Assembly: GCF_900129745.1 (NCBI RefSeq)
Contig: NZ_FQWS01000003.1
Location: 1-64,000 of the forward strand
From: Winogradskyella jejuensis
GTDB lineage: Bacteria; Bacteroidota; Bacteroidia; Flavobacteriales; Flavobacteriaceae
Direction of reading: 5' to 3'
DNA: 64,000 nucleotides
The translations under genes and the position numbers were made by a program. Of this stretch, positions 35,097 to 44,232 are shown in pieces. Numbering within the stretch: position 1 is the first letter of the stretch; each line of letters opens with the position of its first letter. The notes beneath the pieces are model-generated. The model made no database searches. It saw nothing but the letters and a program-made list of their open reading frames with translations, and was not told the origin of the DNA.

Positions 35097-36335
35097 ATGG
35101 CAAAAGTTCTTCCTTTTAAAGCGGTACGCCCTACAAGAGATAAAGTTAGTCTTGTGGCATCGCGTTCCTATCAAAGTTATACTCAAGCAGAGCGAGAGGC
35201 GAGATTAGATTATAATCCGTATTCGTTTTTGCATATTGTTAATCCTGGTTATAAATACGATAAAGAGATATCTGGTAAGGAACGTTACCAATTGGTAAAA
35301 AACCGCTATTCGGAATTTAAGGAAGATGGCGTTTTTGTTAAAGATGAATTGCCTTCGTTTTACATCTACAGAATTGTAGATAGAGATCATCAAGTATTTA
35401 ATGGTATCATCGCTGCTGCTAGTGTTGAAGATTACAAAAATGATGTTATAAAAAAACACGAAGACACGATTGAAAGTCGTGAGATTGTATTTAAAGATTA
35501 TCTAAAAACAGTAGGGTTTAATGCGGAACCTGTACTACTCACCTATCCGGATAATGATAAAATCACTTCTATAATTACAGAAATTCAAAAGCAACGTTCG
35601 GAATTTGAATTTACTACTACTTATAGAGATACACATTACCTCTGGGAAATAAATAATATTAACGATGTAAAGATTATTTCAGATGCATTTGAAAATATGG
35701 ACACGCTTTATATTGCAGACGGACACCACCGTTCAGCATCTTCAGCTTTATTATGTAACGAATTGAAAACGGAGAATAAAAGCCATAATGGAGAAGAGAC
35801 TTATAATTACTTTATGAGTTTTTTAATCCCTGAATCCGAATTAAAGCTTCATGAGTTTTACCGAGTTGTTAAAGATTTAAACGGCTTATCTAAGGAAGAA
35901 TTTTTAATCCAATTAGATACTATTTATCGCATAGAGAATAGAGGAATAATGCCTTACAAACCCTCAAAAGCACATCATTTTAGCATGTACTTAGATGGTG
36001 AATTTTATTCGTTGTATTTACGAAAAAATAATTATGAATTTAACACATCATTAGATGATTTAGATGCACAACTCTTATACGATACCATATTAAGTCCTAT
36101 TTTAGGAATTAACGATTTACGTAACGATACTCGTATTGATTATCTCAGTGGAAAAAAAGATATCGTTAATCTTAAAAGTCTTGTGGACAGCAATGCGTTT
36201 AAAGTAGGTTTTGGTATGGTTCCTGCTACAATACAGCAGATGAAAGCCATTGCAGATGAAGGACTAACTATGCCGCCAAAAAGTACCTATATAGAGCCAA
36301 AACTAAGAAGTGGTGTTACTATTTATGAGTTTTAA
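35097..36335 (+). CDS. DUF1015 family protein
   Basis: 412 residues. Opens 'MAKVLPFKAVRPTRDKV' and has the conserved 'YIADGHHRSASSALLCNE' segment and 'YRVVKDLNGLSKEEF'. The family is common in bacteria and often lies near serC/serA genes, and roles as a kinase-like or SMC-linked protein have been suggested, but function is not established. Lies between the dehydrogenase and YggS genes. Confidence 0.93.
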   Translation: MAKVLPFKAVRPTRDKVSLVASRSYQSYTQAEREARLDYNPYSFLHIVNPGYKYDKEISGKERYQLVKNRYSEFKEDGVFVKDELPSFYIYRIVDRDHQVFNGIIAAASVEDYKNDVIKKHEDTIESREIVFKDYLKTVGFNAEPVLLTYPDNDKITSIITEIQKQRSEFEFTTTYRDTHYLWEINNINDVKIISDAFENMDTLYIADGHHRSASSALLCNELKTENKSHNGEETYNYFMSFLIPESELKLHEFYRVVKDLNGLSKEEFLIQLDTIYRIENRGIMPYKPSKAHHFSMYLDGEFYSLYLRKNNYEFNTSLDDLDAQLLYDTILSPILGINDLRNDTRIDYLSGKKDIVNLKSLVDSNAFKVGFGMVPATIQQMKAIADEGLTMPPKSTYIEPKLRSGVTIYEF

Positions 36336-36344
36336 ACATATAGC

Positions 36345-37013
36345 ATGAGTATTAAAAATAACATTCAAAATATTAAATCCCAACTTCCAAAACACGTAAT
36401 TCTTGTTGCCGTTTCTAAAACCAAACCTGTCAGTGATTTAATGGAAGCTTATGATGCTGGTCAGCGTGTTTTTGGCGAAAATAAAATCCAAGAAATGGCA
36501 GAAAAATGGGAAACTATGCCAAAGGATATTCAATGGCACATGATTGGACATGTCCAGACCAATAAGGTAAAGTATATGGCGGAGTTTGTAGATTTAATTC
36601 ATGGCGTAGATAGTTTGAAACTTCTCAAAGAAATTAATAAGCAAGCTCAAAAGCATAATCGCGTAATTAATTGCTTACTTCAAATAAAAATTGCTAAAGA
36701 AGATAGTAAATTTGGTCTTTCTATAACAGATGCAAAATCTATAATAGAATCGCAATTGTTCTCAGAATTTAAGAATATTAAAGTAGTTGGCCTTATGGGA
36801 ATGGCTACATTTACAGATGACATGATACAAGTCAAAGAAGAGTTTGAATTCTTAAAATCTAATTATAATGATTTTAAAAAATTGAAAACTAAAAACTTCG
36901 AACTTTCAATTCTATCCATGGGCATGAGCGGCGATTACCAATTGGCTATTGACTGCGGTAGTAATATGGTGCGTATTGGCAGCAGTATTTTTGGTGCTAG
37001 AAATTACAATTAA
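36345..37013 (+). CDS. YggS family pyridoxal-phosphate homeostasis protein
   Basis: 222 residues. Alanine-racemase-like PLP barrel. The PLP lysine is in 'VILVAVSKTKPVSDLMEAY'; 'GQRVFGENKIQEMAEKW', 'WHMIGHVQTNKVKYM', 'FGLS', 'LMGMATF' and 'LSMGMSGDYQLAIDCGSNMV' are all typical. Holds and balances PLP in the cytoplasm. Follows DUF1015 by 9 bases. Confidence 0.95.
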   Translation: MSIKNNIQNIKSQLPKHVILVAVSKTKPVSDLMEAYDAGQRVFGENKIQEMAEKWETMPKDIQWHMIGHVQTNKVKYMAEFVDLIHGVDSLKLLKEINKQAQKHNRVINCLLQIKIAKEDSKFGLSITDAKSIIESQLFSEFKNIKVVGLMGMATFTDDMIQVKEEFEFLKSNYNDFKKLKTKNFELSILSMGMSGDYQLAIDCGSNMVRIGSSIFGARNYN

Positions 37014-37064
37014 CAGCTCTTGATATTTAGTGTAAATACACCTATATTTCATCTTTAATAAAAA

Positions 37065-38444
37065 ATTACTAAAGACAACATTTACGCAATACTAGACATA
37101 GAAACCACTGGTGGAAAGTTCAATGAAGAAGGCATTACCGAGATTGCTATATATAAGTACGATGGTCACGAAATTGTTGACCAATTTATAAGTCTTATAA
37201 ATCCAGAACGCGAAATCCAACCTTTTGTAGTCAATCTTACAGGAATTAATTCCAAAATGCTACGAAATGCACCAAAGTTCTATGAGGTAGCAAAACGGAT
37301 TGTAGAAATTACAGATGATTGTATAATAGTTGCCCATAATTCGTCATTCGATTACCGTATTCTAAAAACAGAATTTAAACGACTTGGTTTTCCTTTTAAA
37401 AGACAAACCCTCTGCACTGTTGAGCTTTCCAAACAGTTGATTCCAGATATGCCATCTTACAGTTTAGGTAAACTAACGCGTTCTTTAGGTATAGCTATTA
37501 GTGATAGACACCGTGCTGATGGAGATGCAACAGCGACTGTTAAGCTCTTTAAGATGCTCCTAAATAAAGACCTTAAAAAGCAAATAATAAAACAATCTGT
37601 AAAAACAGAACAAAAGTCTAAAATTGCTTCAAATCTAAGGGCAATTATAGAGGAACTTCCAACCGAAACCGGTGTCTATTACATTCATAATGAGATAGGT
37701 GAAATCATCTACATCGGAAAGAGCAATAATATAAAGAAACGCATTACACAGCACTTTACGGGTACAAATTCTAAATCAAAGAAGATTCAAACTTTAGTTC
37801 ATAGCGTCACTTATGAAAGAACTGGAAGTGAGCTTGTAGCCCTGTTAAAAGAAAGTGAGGAAATCAAGAAAAACAAACCTATTCTCAATAGAGCACTTCG
37901 AAAAACTATTTTTACGCATGCACTATATCAGTTTAAAGATACAAACGGCTACATTAATCTAAGAATAGATAAAGCCACTAGAGAAGAACGCTCAATAACC
38001 ACCTTTTCTAACAGACAAAGTGCTAAAAGCTTTATGCAAAATATTTCTGAACAGTATGAATTATGCGAAAAACTGCTAGGACTTTACAAGACTAATACAA
38101 GTTGTTTTAAGTATGAGGTAAAAGAATGCCACGGCGCTTGTGTTTTAGAAGAACCCGTTGATTCATACAACACAAAAGTTAATGCTTTAGTAGAACTTCA
38201 TTCCTACGAAAATAAAAACATGTTGATTATTGACAGAGGTAGGTACATTGACGAAAAAAGCGTTGTAGTGGTTGAAGATGGTGTTTTTAAAGGTCTTGGA
38301 TTTTTTGATTTAAATCATCAAATTAATAATAAAGACGTTCTATTATCTTTAATAACACCAATGACCAACAACAGAGATAATCAGCACATCATTCAAAGCT
38401 ATGTAAGACGGTATAAAAAAAGATTGAAAATTATATCCTTCTAA
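37065..38444 (+). CDS. Exonuclease domain / GIY-YIG nuclease fusion protein, ATT start
   Basis: Read from ATT at 37065 the protein is 459 residues. The N-terminal DnaQ-type DEDD 3'-5' exonuclease domain has the first catalytic motif 'YAILDIETTGGKFNEEGITE', then 'IVAHNSSFDYRILKTEF' and 'DRHRADGDATATVKLF'. A UvrC/Cho-like GIY-YIG domain follows (~200-285, 'GVYYIHNEIGEIIYIGKSNN'). The first ATG in frame (37257) would remove the DIE motif. An in-frame stop lies just upstream (37059), so ATT at 37065 is the only plausible start unless there is a sequence error. Likely a repair nuclease. Confidence 0.88.
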   Translation: MTKDNIYAILDIETTGGKFNEEGITEIAIYKYDGHEIVDQFISLINPEREIQPFVVNLTGINSKMLRNAPKFYEVAKRIVEITDDCIIVAHNSSFDYRILKTEFKRLGFPFKRQTLCTVELSKQLIPDMPSYSLGKLTRSLGIAISDRHRADGDATATVKLFKMLLNKDLKKQIIKQSVKTEQKSKIASNLRAIIEELPTETGVYYIHNEIGEIIYIGKSNNIKKRITQHFTGTNSKSKKIQTLVHSVTYERTGSELVALLKESEEIKKNKPILNRALRKTIFTHALYQFKDTNGYINLRIDKATREERSITTFSNRQSAKSFMQNISEQYELCEKLLGLYKTNTSCFKYEVKECHGACVLEEPVDSYNTKVNALVELHSYENKNMLIIDRGRYIDEKSVVVVEDGVFKGLGFFDLNHQINNKDVLLSLITPMTNNRDNQHIIQSYVRRYKKRLKIISF

Positions 38445-38485
38445 TTTTTTTGACTCGAAACTTTTTCTTTTTGTACTTTTAAATC

Positions 38486-39370
38486 GTGGAAGCAACAAAT
38501 AAACATAATTGGCGTACAAAACTTCATGAAATCATTTACGAAGCTGATACACCTTCTGGTAAATTATTTGATGTCTTCTTACTCATATTAATTATCCTAA
38601 GCATAATTTTAGTTATGCTAGAGAGTGTTAACTCAATTGACGAGAAGTATCACAATACGCTTTACATTGGAGAATGGATAATAACCATTCTTTTTAGTAT
38701 AGAATATATTTTAAGACTTATTAGTGTAAAAAAGCCATTAAGATATGTTTTTAGTTTTTTCGGAATTATAGACTTCTTATCTACAATTCCTATGTATCTA
38801 GCATTCTTTTTTGCAGGAGGAGCACAAGCGTTAATAACCTTAAGAGCACTCCGATTACTCAGAGTTTTTAGAATATTAAAGTTAGCTAGATATTTAGGTG
38901 CTTCGAATCAACTTAAGGATTCTATTATTGCAAGTCGAATTAAGATTTTAGTCTTTTTATTTGCAGTTATGGTATCTTCCGTAGTGTTTGGAACCATTAT
39001 GTATTTAGTTGAAGGCGAAGCCAATGGTTTTACAAATATTCCTAAAAGTGTGTATTGGTGTATCGTTACTTTAACGACAGTTGGATTTGGTGATATTGCC
39101 CCACAGACGCCGCTAGGACAATTTATCACCACTATAATTATGGTCTTAGGTTATGGAATAATAGCCGTCCCTACCGGAATTGTGTCTGCTGAATATGCAA
39201 AGGCATCAAATAAGACTCATAATAAATCTAAAGAAGTTACGGACAAAGACAATCCTGAACTTAAGATTGTACCTTTAAATACACAAAGCTGCTCATCTTG
39301 TTTGGCTGAAAAGCACATCGACGGTGCTGAATTTTGTTATAAATGTGGGGAAGTCCTTCATCATGAATAA
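38486..39370 (+). CDS. Voltage-gated potassium-type ion channel with C-terminal zinc ribbon
   Basis: 294 residues from a GTG start. Six TM segments are predicted; S4 carries regular arginines ('LRALRLLRVFRILKLARYL') and the pore has the K+ selectivity filter 'TTVGFGDIAP'. After S6 the tail ends in a zinc-ribbon pair of CxxC motifs ('CSSC' and 'CYKC'). Inner-membrane K+ channel, probably homotetrameric. The stop overlaps the miaA start by 8 bases. Confidence 0.9.
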   Translation: MEATNKHNWRTKLHEIIYEADTPSGKLFDVFLLILIILSIILVMLESVNSIDEKYHNTLYIGEWIITILFSIEYILRLISVKKPLRYVFSFFGIIDFLSTIPMYLAFFFAGGAQALITLRALRLLRVFRILKLARYLGASNQLKDSIIASRIKILVFLFAVMVSSVVFGTIMYLVEGEANGFTNIPKSVYWCIVTLTTVGFGDIAPQTPLGQFITTIIMVLGYGIIAVPTGIVSAEYAKASNKTHNKSKEVTDKDNPELKIVPLNTQSCSSCLAEKHIDGAEFCYKCGEVLHHE

Positions 39371-40274
39371 AACACTTATTTCTATCGTAGGACCAACTGG
39401 TATCGGTAAAACTGCCCTTAGTATAGAACTTGCAAACCATTTTAATACTGAAATCATTTCTTCTGATTCCAGACAGTTTTTCAAAGAAATGTCTATAGGA
39501 ACTGCTGTACCCTCAAAAGATGAACTTAAGGCTGCTAAACACCATTTCATCCAGCATATTTCAATTAAAGAGCCCTACAACGTAGGACAGTTTGAAAAAG
39601 ATGCCATAGCAAAGCTAAACTTTCTATTTCAATCTTATGATATCGTTGTTATGGTTGGAGGCTCAGGTTTATACAGTAATGCTGTTATCAATGGATTAGA
39701 CGAATTCCCAAATCTACCAAAACATATCAGAGAAGAACTTATTTCTAAGTTAGAATCTAAAGGTATAGAACCACTCCAAATTCAATTAAAACAGCTAGAC
39801 GAAAAGGCATATAAAACTATAGCTATTGATAATCCGCAACGGCTAATTAGAGCTTTAGAAATATGTATCGGAACCGGCAAACCCTATTCTAGTTTCTTAA
39901 ACAAGAAAAAACCTTCACGCTCTTTTAAAACCATACAAATTGGGATTATAGCGGATAGAGAAATTATTTACGAGCGAATAAATAAGCGTGTAGGTATTAT
40001 GGTTGAAAATGGATTGATAAAAGAAGTAGAATCTTTAATTCCCTATAGACATCTAAACGCTTTAAATACGGTGGGCTATAAAGAGTTATTTAACTATTTT
40101 GATGGGGAATTGACTATGGATTTTGCCATTTCTGAAATAAAAAAGAACACAAGACGTTTTGCCAAACGGCAATTAACATGGTATAGAAAAGATGAGACGA
40201 TTACTTGGTTCGACTATAAAACTGATTTAGAAAAAGTAATTAATCATATTGAAACAAAAAAGCCAGCTAATTAG
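39363..40274 (+). CDS. miaA: tRNA dimethylallyltransferase
   Basis: 303 residues. Adds an isopentenyl group to A37 of tRNAs reading UNN codons. P-loop 'ISIVGPTGIGKTALSIELA', 'IISSDSRQFFKEMSIGTAVP', 'HHFIQHISIKEPYNVGQFE', 'GGSGLYSNAVINGLDEFP' and 'NTVGYKELFNYFDGEL' are diagnostic. The start at 39363 lies inside the channel gene. The last codons are part of the terminator hairpin. Confidence 0.96.
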   Translation: MNKTLISIVGPTGIGKTALSIELANHFNTEIISSDSRQFFKEMSIGTAVPSKDELKAAKHHFIQHISIKEPYNVGQFEKDAIAKLNFLFQSYDIVVMVGGSGLYSNAVINGLDEFPNLPKHIREELISKLESKGIEPLQIQLKQLDEKAYKTIAIDNPQRLIRALEICIGTGKPYSSFLNKKKPSRSFKTIQIGIIADREIIYERINKRVGIMVENGLIKEVESLIPYRHLNALNTVGYKELFNYFDGELTMDFAISEIKKNTRRFAKRQLTWYRKDETITWFDYKTDLEKVINHIETKKPAN

Positions 40275-40286
40275 CTGGCTTTTTAA
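40256..40286. terminator. Terminator overlapping the 3' end of miaA
   Basis: A near-perfect palindrome: AAAAAGCCAGCTAA joined directly to TTAGCTGGCTTTTT. The miaA stop TAG (40272-40274) is inside the stem. It can serve both miaA and the convergent response-regulator gene. Confidence 0.8.
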
Positions 40287-40301
40287 ATATATATGGTTAT
40301 T

Positions 40302-41006
40302 CTATTTGTTGATTACTAATCTAAATCCTTCACCATGAATATTGAGAATTTCAACATTTGGGTCTGGTTTTAAATACTTACGAAGTTTTGCAATATAAAC
40401 ATCCATACTTCGAGATGTAAAGTAATTATCATCTCTCCAAATCTTTGTTAAGGCCAATTCTCTTGGCATTAAATCATTTTCATGAAGCGCCAATAATCTT
40501 AGTAATTCATTCTCTTTCGGAGATAATTTTTCTGGGTCACCTCCATCAAAAGATAAGAAACGTAACTTTGAGTTTAAGTGGAATTTACCAATAACAAATT
40601 CAAACTGCTTGCTATCTGCTACACTATCTGTAGCTTTACGCTGCATGATAGCTTTAATTTTCATGAGAAGAACTTCGCTATCAAAAGGTTTGTTAAGATA
40701 GTCATCTGCTCCTACTTTGTATCCCTTAAGAACATCTTCCTTCATTGCTTTAGCCGTTAAGAAGACAATAGGAACGTCTGTGTTTTTCTCTCTAATTTCT
40801 TTAGCTAAAGTAAATCCGTCTTTGTAAGGCATCATAACATCAAGAATACAAAGGTCGTAGTCGTCCTTTTTAAATTTCTCAAAACCTTCCATACCGTTTT
40901 TAGCATGAACAACATCAAAATCGTTCATGATTAAATAATCTTTGAGTACTGTTCCAAAATTTGGATCGTCTTCTACTAAAAGTATTTTCTTATTTTGTTC
41001 TTCCAT
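40302..41006 (-). CDS. OmpR/PhoB-family response regulator
   Basis: 234 residues. Receiver domain 1-120 with 'KILLVEDDPNFGTVL', phospho-acceptor in 'DLCILDVMMPYKDG' (~55), 'VFLTAKAMKEDVLKGYKVG' and 'LNKPF'. Winged-helix trans_reg_C domain ~140-232 with 'LSPKENELLRLLALHENDLM' and 'RSMDVYIAKLRKYLKPDPN', ending 'IHGEGFRLVINK'. Encoded 4 bases after its histidine kinase. Resembles the RprXY pair of Bacteroides, by recollection. Confidence 0.94.
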   Translation of the reverse strand: MEEQNKKILLVEDDPNFGTVLKDYLIMNDFDVVHAKNGMEGFEKFKKDDYDLCILDVMMPYKDGFTLAKEIREKNTDVPIVFLTAKAMKEDVLKGYKVGADDYLNKPFDSEVLLMKIKAIMQRKATDSVADSKQFEFVIGKFHLNSKLRFLSFDGGDPEKLSPKENELLRLLALHENDLMPRELALTKIWRDDNYFTSRSMDVYIAKLRKYLKPDPNVEILNIHGEGFRLVINK

Positions 41007-41010
41007 AATA

Positions 41011-42585
41011 TTATGATATTAATGGTAGCCTAATTATAAAGGTGCTACCCTTTCCTTTTTCACTTTCTACTGATATGTGACCTTGATGGTCATCTATTAT
41101 TCGTTTTACGTAAGCCAAGCCTAAGCCGTGACCTTTTACATTGTGCACATTACCTGTATGTTCTCTGTAAAATTTTTCGAACACACGTTTCTGAACTTGT
41201 TTAGACATACCGTTGCCTTGGTCTGATATTTTTAGCAACACATTATTTGCTATATTTTCTGTGTAAACATCAATTTTTGGTGCTTTATCAGAATATTTTA
41301 TAGCGTTATCTAAAATATTTACAATCACATTTGTAAAATGTGTTTCGTTTGCTAATACTGATGACTTTGCGGCACCAAGATGCAGTTTTATATATCCTTT
41401 TCTATCCTCAACTATGAGCTGCACATGCGTTACTGCATCTTCAACTAAGTCGTGAAGCTTTAGACGTTCCTTACTAATATTAAGCTCATTTTTTTCGAGC
41501 TTAGATATTCTTAGTACATTCTCTACTTGAGCATGCATACGTTTATTCTCGTCTTTTATCATACCTAAGTATCGCAATACTTTCTCCTTATCATCAATAA
41601 TCTTGGGATTCCTTATTGAATCTAATGCTAGATTAATTGTTGCGATTGGTGTTTTAAACTCGTGCGTCATGTTATTAATAAAATCCGTTTTAATCTGTGA
41701 AATTTGACGCTGTTTTATTAATTGATATATGGCACTTGTGTAGGCAATGATAATAACGCTTGTAAAGATTATAGACAGCACAATCATCCAAAGGATTGTC
41801 GATAAAAGAAATTTATTTCTTTCTGGGAAATCTACCCATAAATCAAAAGAACTCTCATCGTTGTTATCTAAAAAAACAGGTACTCCGTAGGAATTTGTTG
41901 TTTTTTCAAAATTTTCAGTCCTAATTTTAGTAGATAAATCGTCGTCGTAAATAGCGTATTCAAAATCTATCTCTACACCTTCGTTTTTCAAGTTTTTGTC
42001 GATAAAAGTTTCAATCAACTCTGGACTTACTCTTTTATATATGGGGTAATCAATAGAGCTTATTAAATCTTTAAAAGAATCACGATAGAGAAAACTTTTT
42101 GCTTCATCATTCATATCGTCAATTTCTTTAATCTGCGACACACGCTCTAAAGAGCCTTTGTCTAACGAGGACTTTTTATAAACTTCAGTAATTCTTTCAT
42201 TAGTATATTTACTAAAATCTGTACTGTCTGCATCAATTTCAAAGAACAAAGATGGTATTCTGTAACGCTCTTCTAAAACTATGTTTTGGTGGACTATAGT
42301 TTGGTCATTTTGTTCGTCATCAAAAGCTACAAATAAACGCTGTACGGCTGTTGAATCTGGTAATCTGTTATTATTTAAATATGGTTGTAACTTATCTAAA
42401 TAATTACGATACTCATAATCATCAATTTGCTTAGATACAAAACTCAAAGCACGTTTTACATTTAGTGAAAACTGCTGACGTTCGTTTTCTAAACTTTTAT
42501 TAATAAAAAATGATTGAACGAAAATAATACCAATAAGCGATAAGCTCATTAACACCACCAATAACACGAAAAGCTTTTTGTTCAT
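41011..42585 (-). CDS. Two-component sensor histidine kinase
   Basis: 524 residues. TM1 near 4-27, a large extracytoplasmic sensor (~28-262), TM2 near 263-286 ('LLSTILWMIVLSIIFTSVII'). Dimerisation/phosphoacceptor domain: H308 in 'NNMTHEFKTPIATINLALDS'. ATPase domain: N box 'VIVNILDNAIKYSD', G1 'KISDQGNGMS', F box 'VFEKFYREHTG', G2 'GHGLGLAYVKRII'. First gene of the operon with the OmpR-type regulator. Confidence 0.94.
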   Translation of the reverse strand: MNKKLFVLLVVLMSLSLIGIIFVQSFFINKSLENERQQFSLNVKRALSFVSKQIDDYEYRNYLDKLQPYLNNNRLPDSTAVQRLFVAFDDEQNDQTIVHQNIVLEERYRIPSLFFEIDADSTDFSKYTNERITEVYKKSSLDKGSLERVSQIKEIDDMNDEAKSFLYRDSFKDLISSIDYPIYKRVSPELIETFIDKNLKNEGVEIDFEYAIYDDDLSTKIRTENFEKTTNSYGVPVFLDNNDESSFDLWVDFPERNKFLLSTILWMIVLSIIFTSVIIIAYTSAIYQLIKQRQISQIKTDFINNMTHEFKTPIATINLALDSIRNPKIIDDKEKVLRYLGMIKDENKRMHAQVENVLRISKLEKNELNISKERLKLHDLVEDAVTHVQLIVEDRKGYIKLHLGAAKSSVLANETHFTNVIVNILDNAIKYSDKAPKIDVYTENIANNVLLKISDQGNGMSKQVQKRVFEKFYREHTGNVHNVKGHGLGLAYVKRIIDDHQGHISVESEKGKGSTFIIRLPLIS

Positions 42586-42661
42586 CGAGTCAAATTTAAC
42601 ATTTTAACATTTAGCCCAAATTGTGTTTAACCTTACATTAACACAAATGTTAAAATTTGAC
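42586..42661 (-). promoter_or_regulatory. TTAACA-rich control region of the two-component operon
   Basis: 76 bases between coaE and the histidine kinase start. It contains a perfect 16-base palindrome TTAACACAAATGTTAA (42638-42653). On the plus strand TTTAACA and TTTTAACA occur again at 42596-42610, and GTTTAAC at 42625-42631. The outer ends are complementary (GTCAAATTT / AAATTTGAC). Such clustered repeats are what a PhoB-type regulator would bind for autoregulation; this is inference. Confidence 0.5.
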
Positions 42662-43270
42662 TTATTTAATCTTGGAAATCAACTGTTTATGAATAATATA
42701 AACTTGAGATTTAGTATCTTCTAAATCATTGTTATGGATTACAAAATCAGATTTTTCAATCTTTTCTTTATCAGATAGTTGATTTTTTATTATTGAAAGT
42801 ACCGAAGATTTTGAAATATTATCACGTTTCATAACTCGCTTTATACGCTCTTCTTGGTCTGCAACAACAGTAATAATATAATCGTACTGATGCTCCAAGT
42901 TATTTTCAAAAATTATAGCTACCTCTTTAAGAATATATGGCGAGTCTTGTTTTTTAATCCATCGTTTAAAGTGAGCACCTACTTTTGGGTGAACGATACC
43001 GTTCATTTTTTCAAGTAGAGATTTATCCTTAAATATTTGCTCTCGCAAATATGGCCGATTGAGTTTGTCCTCTAAATAAGCTTGCTCACCAAAGAGTTTG
43101 ATTAGTTTTCTTTTGATGACTTTAGAACGATTCATTAAAACCTTCGCTTCTACATCTGCATGATAAACCGGAACATTAAGCGCTTTAAAAAATTTAGAAA
43201 CTGTTGTTTTACCGCTGCCTATGCCACCAGTAATACCTACAATAACTATATTCTCTGAATTATGGTTCAT
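42662..43270 (-). CDS. coaE: Dephospho-CoA kinase
   Basis: 202 residues. Last step of CoA synthesis. P-loop 'VGITGGIGSGKTTVSKFF', 'VPVYHADVEAKVLMNRSK', 'IVHPKVGAHFKRWIKKQ' and 'ADQEERIKRVMKRDNIS' are characteristic. ATGA overlap with the YbbR gene, so translationally coupled. Confidence 0.94.
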   Translation of the reverse strand: MNHNSENIVIVGITGGIGSGKTTVSKFFKALNVPVYHADVEAKVLMNRSKVIKRKLIKLFGEQAYLEDKLNRPYLREQIFKDKSLLEKMNGIVHPKVGAHFKRWIKKQDSPYILKEVAIIFENNLEHQYDYIITVVADQEERIKRVMKRDNISKSSVLSIIKNQLSDKEKIEKSDFVIHNNDLEDTKSQVYIIHKQLISKIK

Positions 43271-44232
43271 TCTGATAAGACAAATTCTATTTTATCCTGA
43301 AGTAATCGACTTCTTTTTACTTGTTTTGGAGCCTTAGAGATTTCTAAATCAAAACTTTTAGTATTCGAATTTTTGAAGTTACTAAAGTCGCATACTACTT
43401 GAAAATCCTCGGGTTTAATCCCTTTAAAACTATCTATATCTACATAATATACTAAATCTACTTGCTTTGGAAAAAAATTGACGGTTTTGCCAATTGGAGC
43501 ATTTATTAATTTTACGGGTATAGAAATCTTTCCTTCAGTAAAACGTTTCACTTCACCATTAACATCTACTTGTTTTGGCACTATATCAATACTGGTATTG
43601 TTAGTAACAAATCCAGTAGATTTAAGTATGTCTGACTTAACATCCTTAAGAACTACAGCTTTAGTTGTCACATAATTAATAGTATCTATCGCTTGTTTTG
43701 AACCAATAATTTTTACTGAATCTTGAGATAATCTTATAGTATTAACCACGTCATAACCTGAGGCATATGTTACATCTTTAACCAGTTGTATAGGCACCAT
43801 TTTGTAAGACAAGACATCGTAATCAAACTTTATCGTATCTGGACTAACACTTAGGATTTCTAGAGTATTTCCAAGAACTTCCTTTAACTGATATCTATTA
43901 CTCCGTAAATCCCATAAAATTTGTTTTTTACTTTTAAAGGCTTCCTGTTGAGCATCAATCTTAATTTTCTTTGAGTTACTAAAAATGTATTGTAGTAGAT
44001 TAAAACCTTTTGCAGATACCGTTACTTTTCCGTTATACAGTGTATCATTTAAAACAACAATTTCATCCTCTAAATTATAAAGTTCAACATCTAAGTTTAT
44101 TTCTTGGGTGTAAGTCTGTGAGAGTTTTGATAACATCAGGAAGAAAAATGCAGCAATTAAAAAAAAACCAAACAGCTTAACGTTTCGCTTCTTAAACTTT
44201 ATAAAACCGATGTTTAGGACTTGTTTTTTCAT
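43267..44232 (-). CDS. YbbR-like (CdaR-type) domain membrane protein
   Basis: 321 residues. One N-terminal TM (~19-38, 'KLFGFFLIAAFFFLMLSKLS') followed by extracytoplasmic YbbR repeats: 'ISIPVKLINAPIGKTV' and 'VSPDTIKFDYDVLSYKMVPI' with 'VKDVTYASGYDVVNTI'. In Firmicutes YbbR (CdaR) proteins regulate the diadenylate cyclase CdaA; there is no cdaA gene beside it here. Coupled to the genes on both sides by ATGA overlaps. Confidence 0.85.
   Translation of the reverse strand: MKKQVLNIGFIKFKKRNVKLFGFFLIAAFFFLMLSKLSQTYTQEINLDVELYNLEDEIVVLNDTLYNGKVTVSAKGFNLLQYIFSNSKKIKIDAQQEAFKSKKQILWDLRSNRYQLKEVLGNTLEILSVSPDTIKFDYDVLSYKMVPIQLVKDVTYASGYDVVNTIRLSQDSVKIIGSKQAIDTINYVTTKAVVLKDVKSDILKSTGFVTNNTSIDIVPKQVDVNGEVKRFTEGKISIPVKLINAPIGKTVNFFPKQVDLVYYVDIDSFKGIKPEDFQVVCDFSNFKNSNTKSFDLEISKAPKQVKRSRLLQDKIEFVLSE

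Noticed and set aside
37257..38444. ATG at 37257 as the start of the exonuclease/GIY-YIG gene
   Set aside because: It would delete 'LDIETTGG' and the first strand of the exonuclease fold, which are readable and conserved just upstream.
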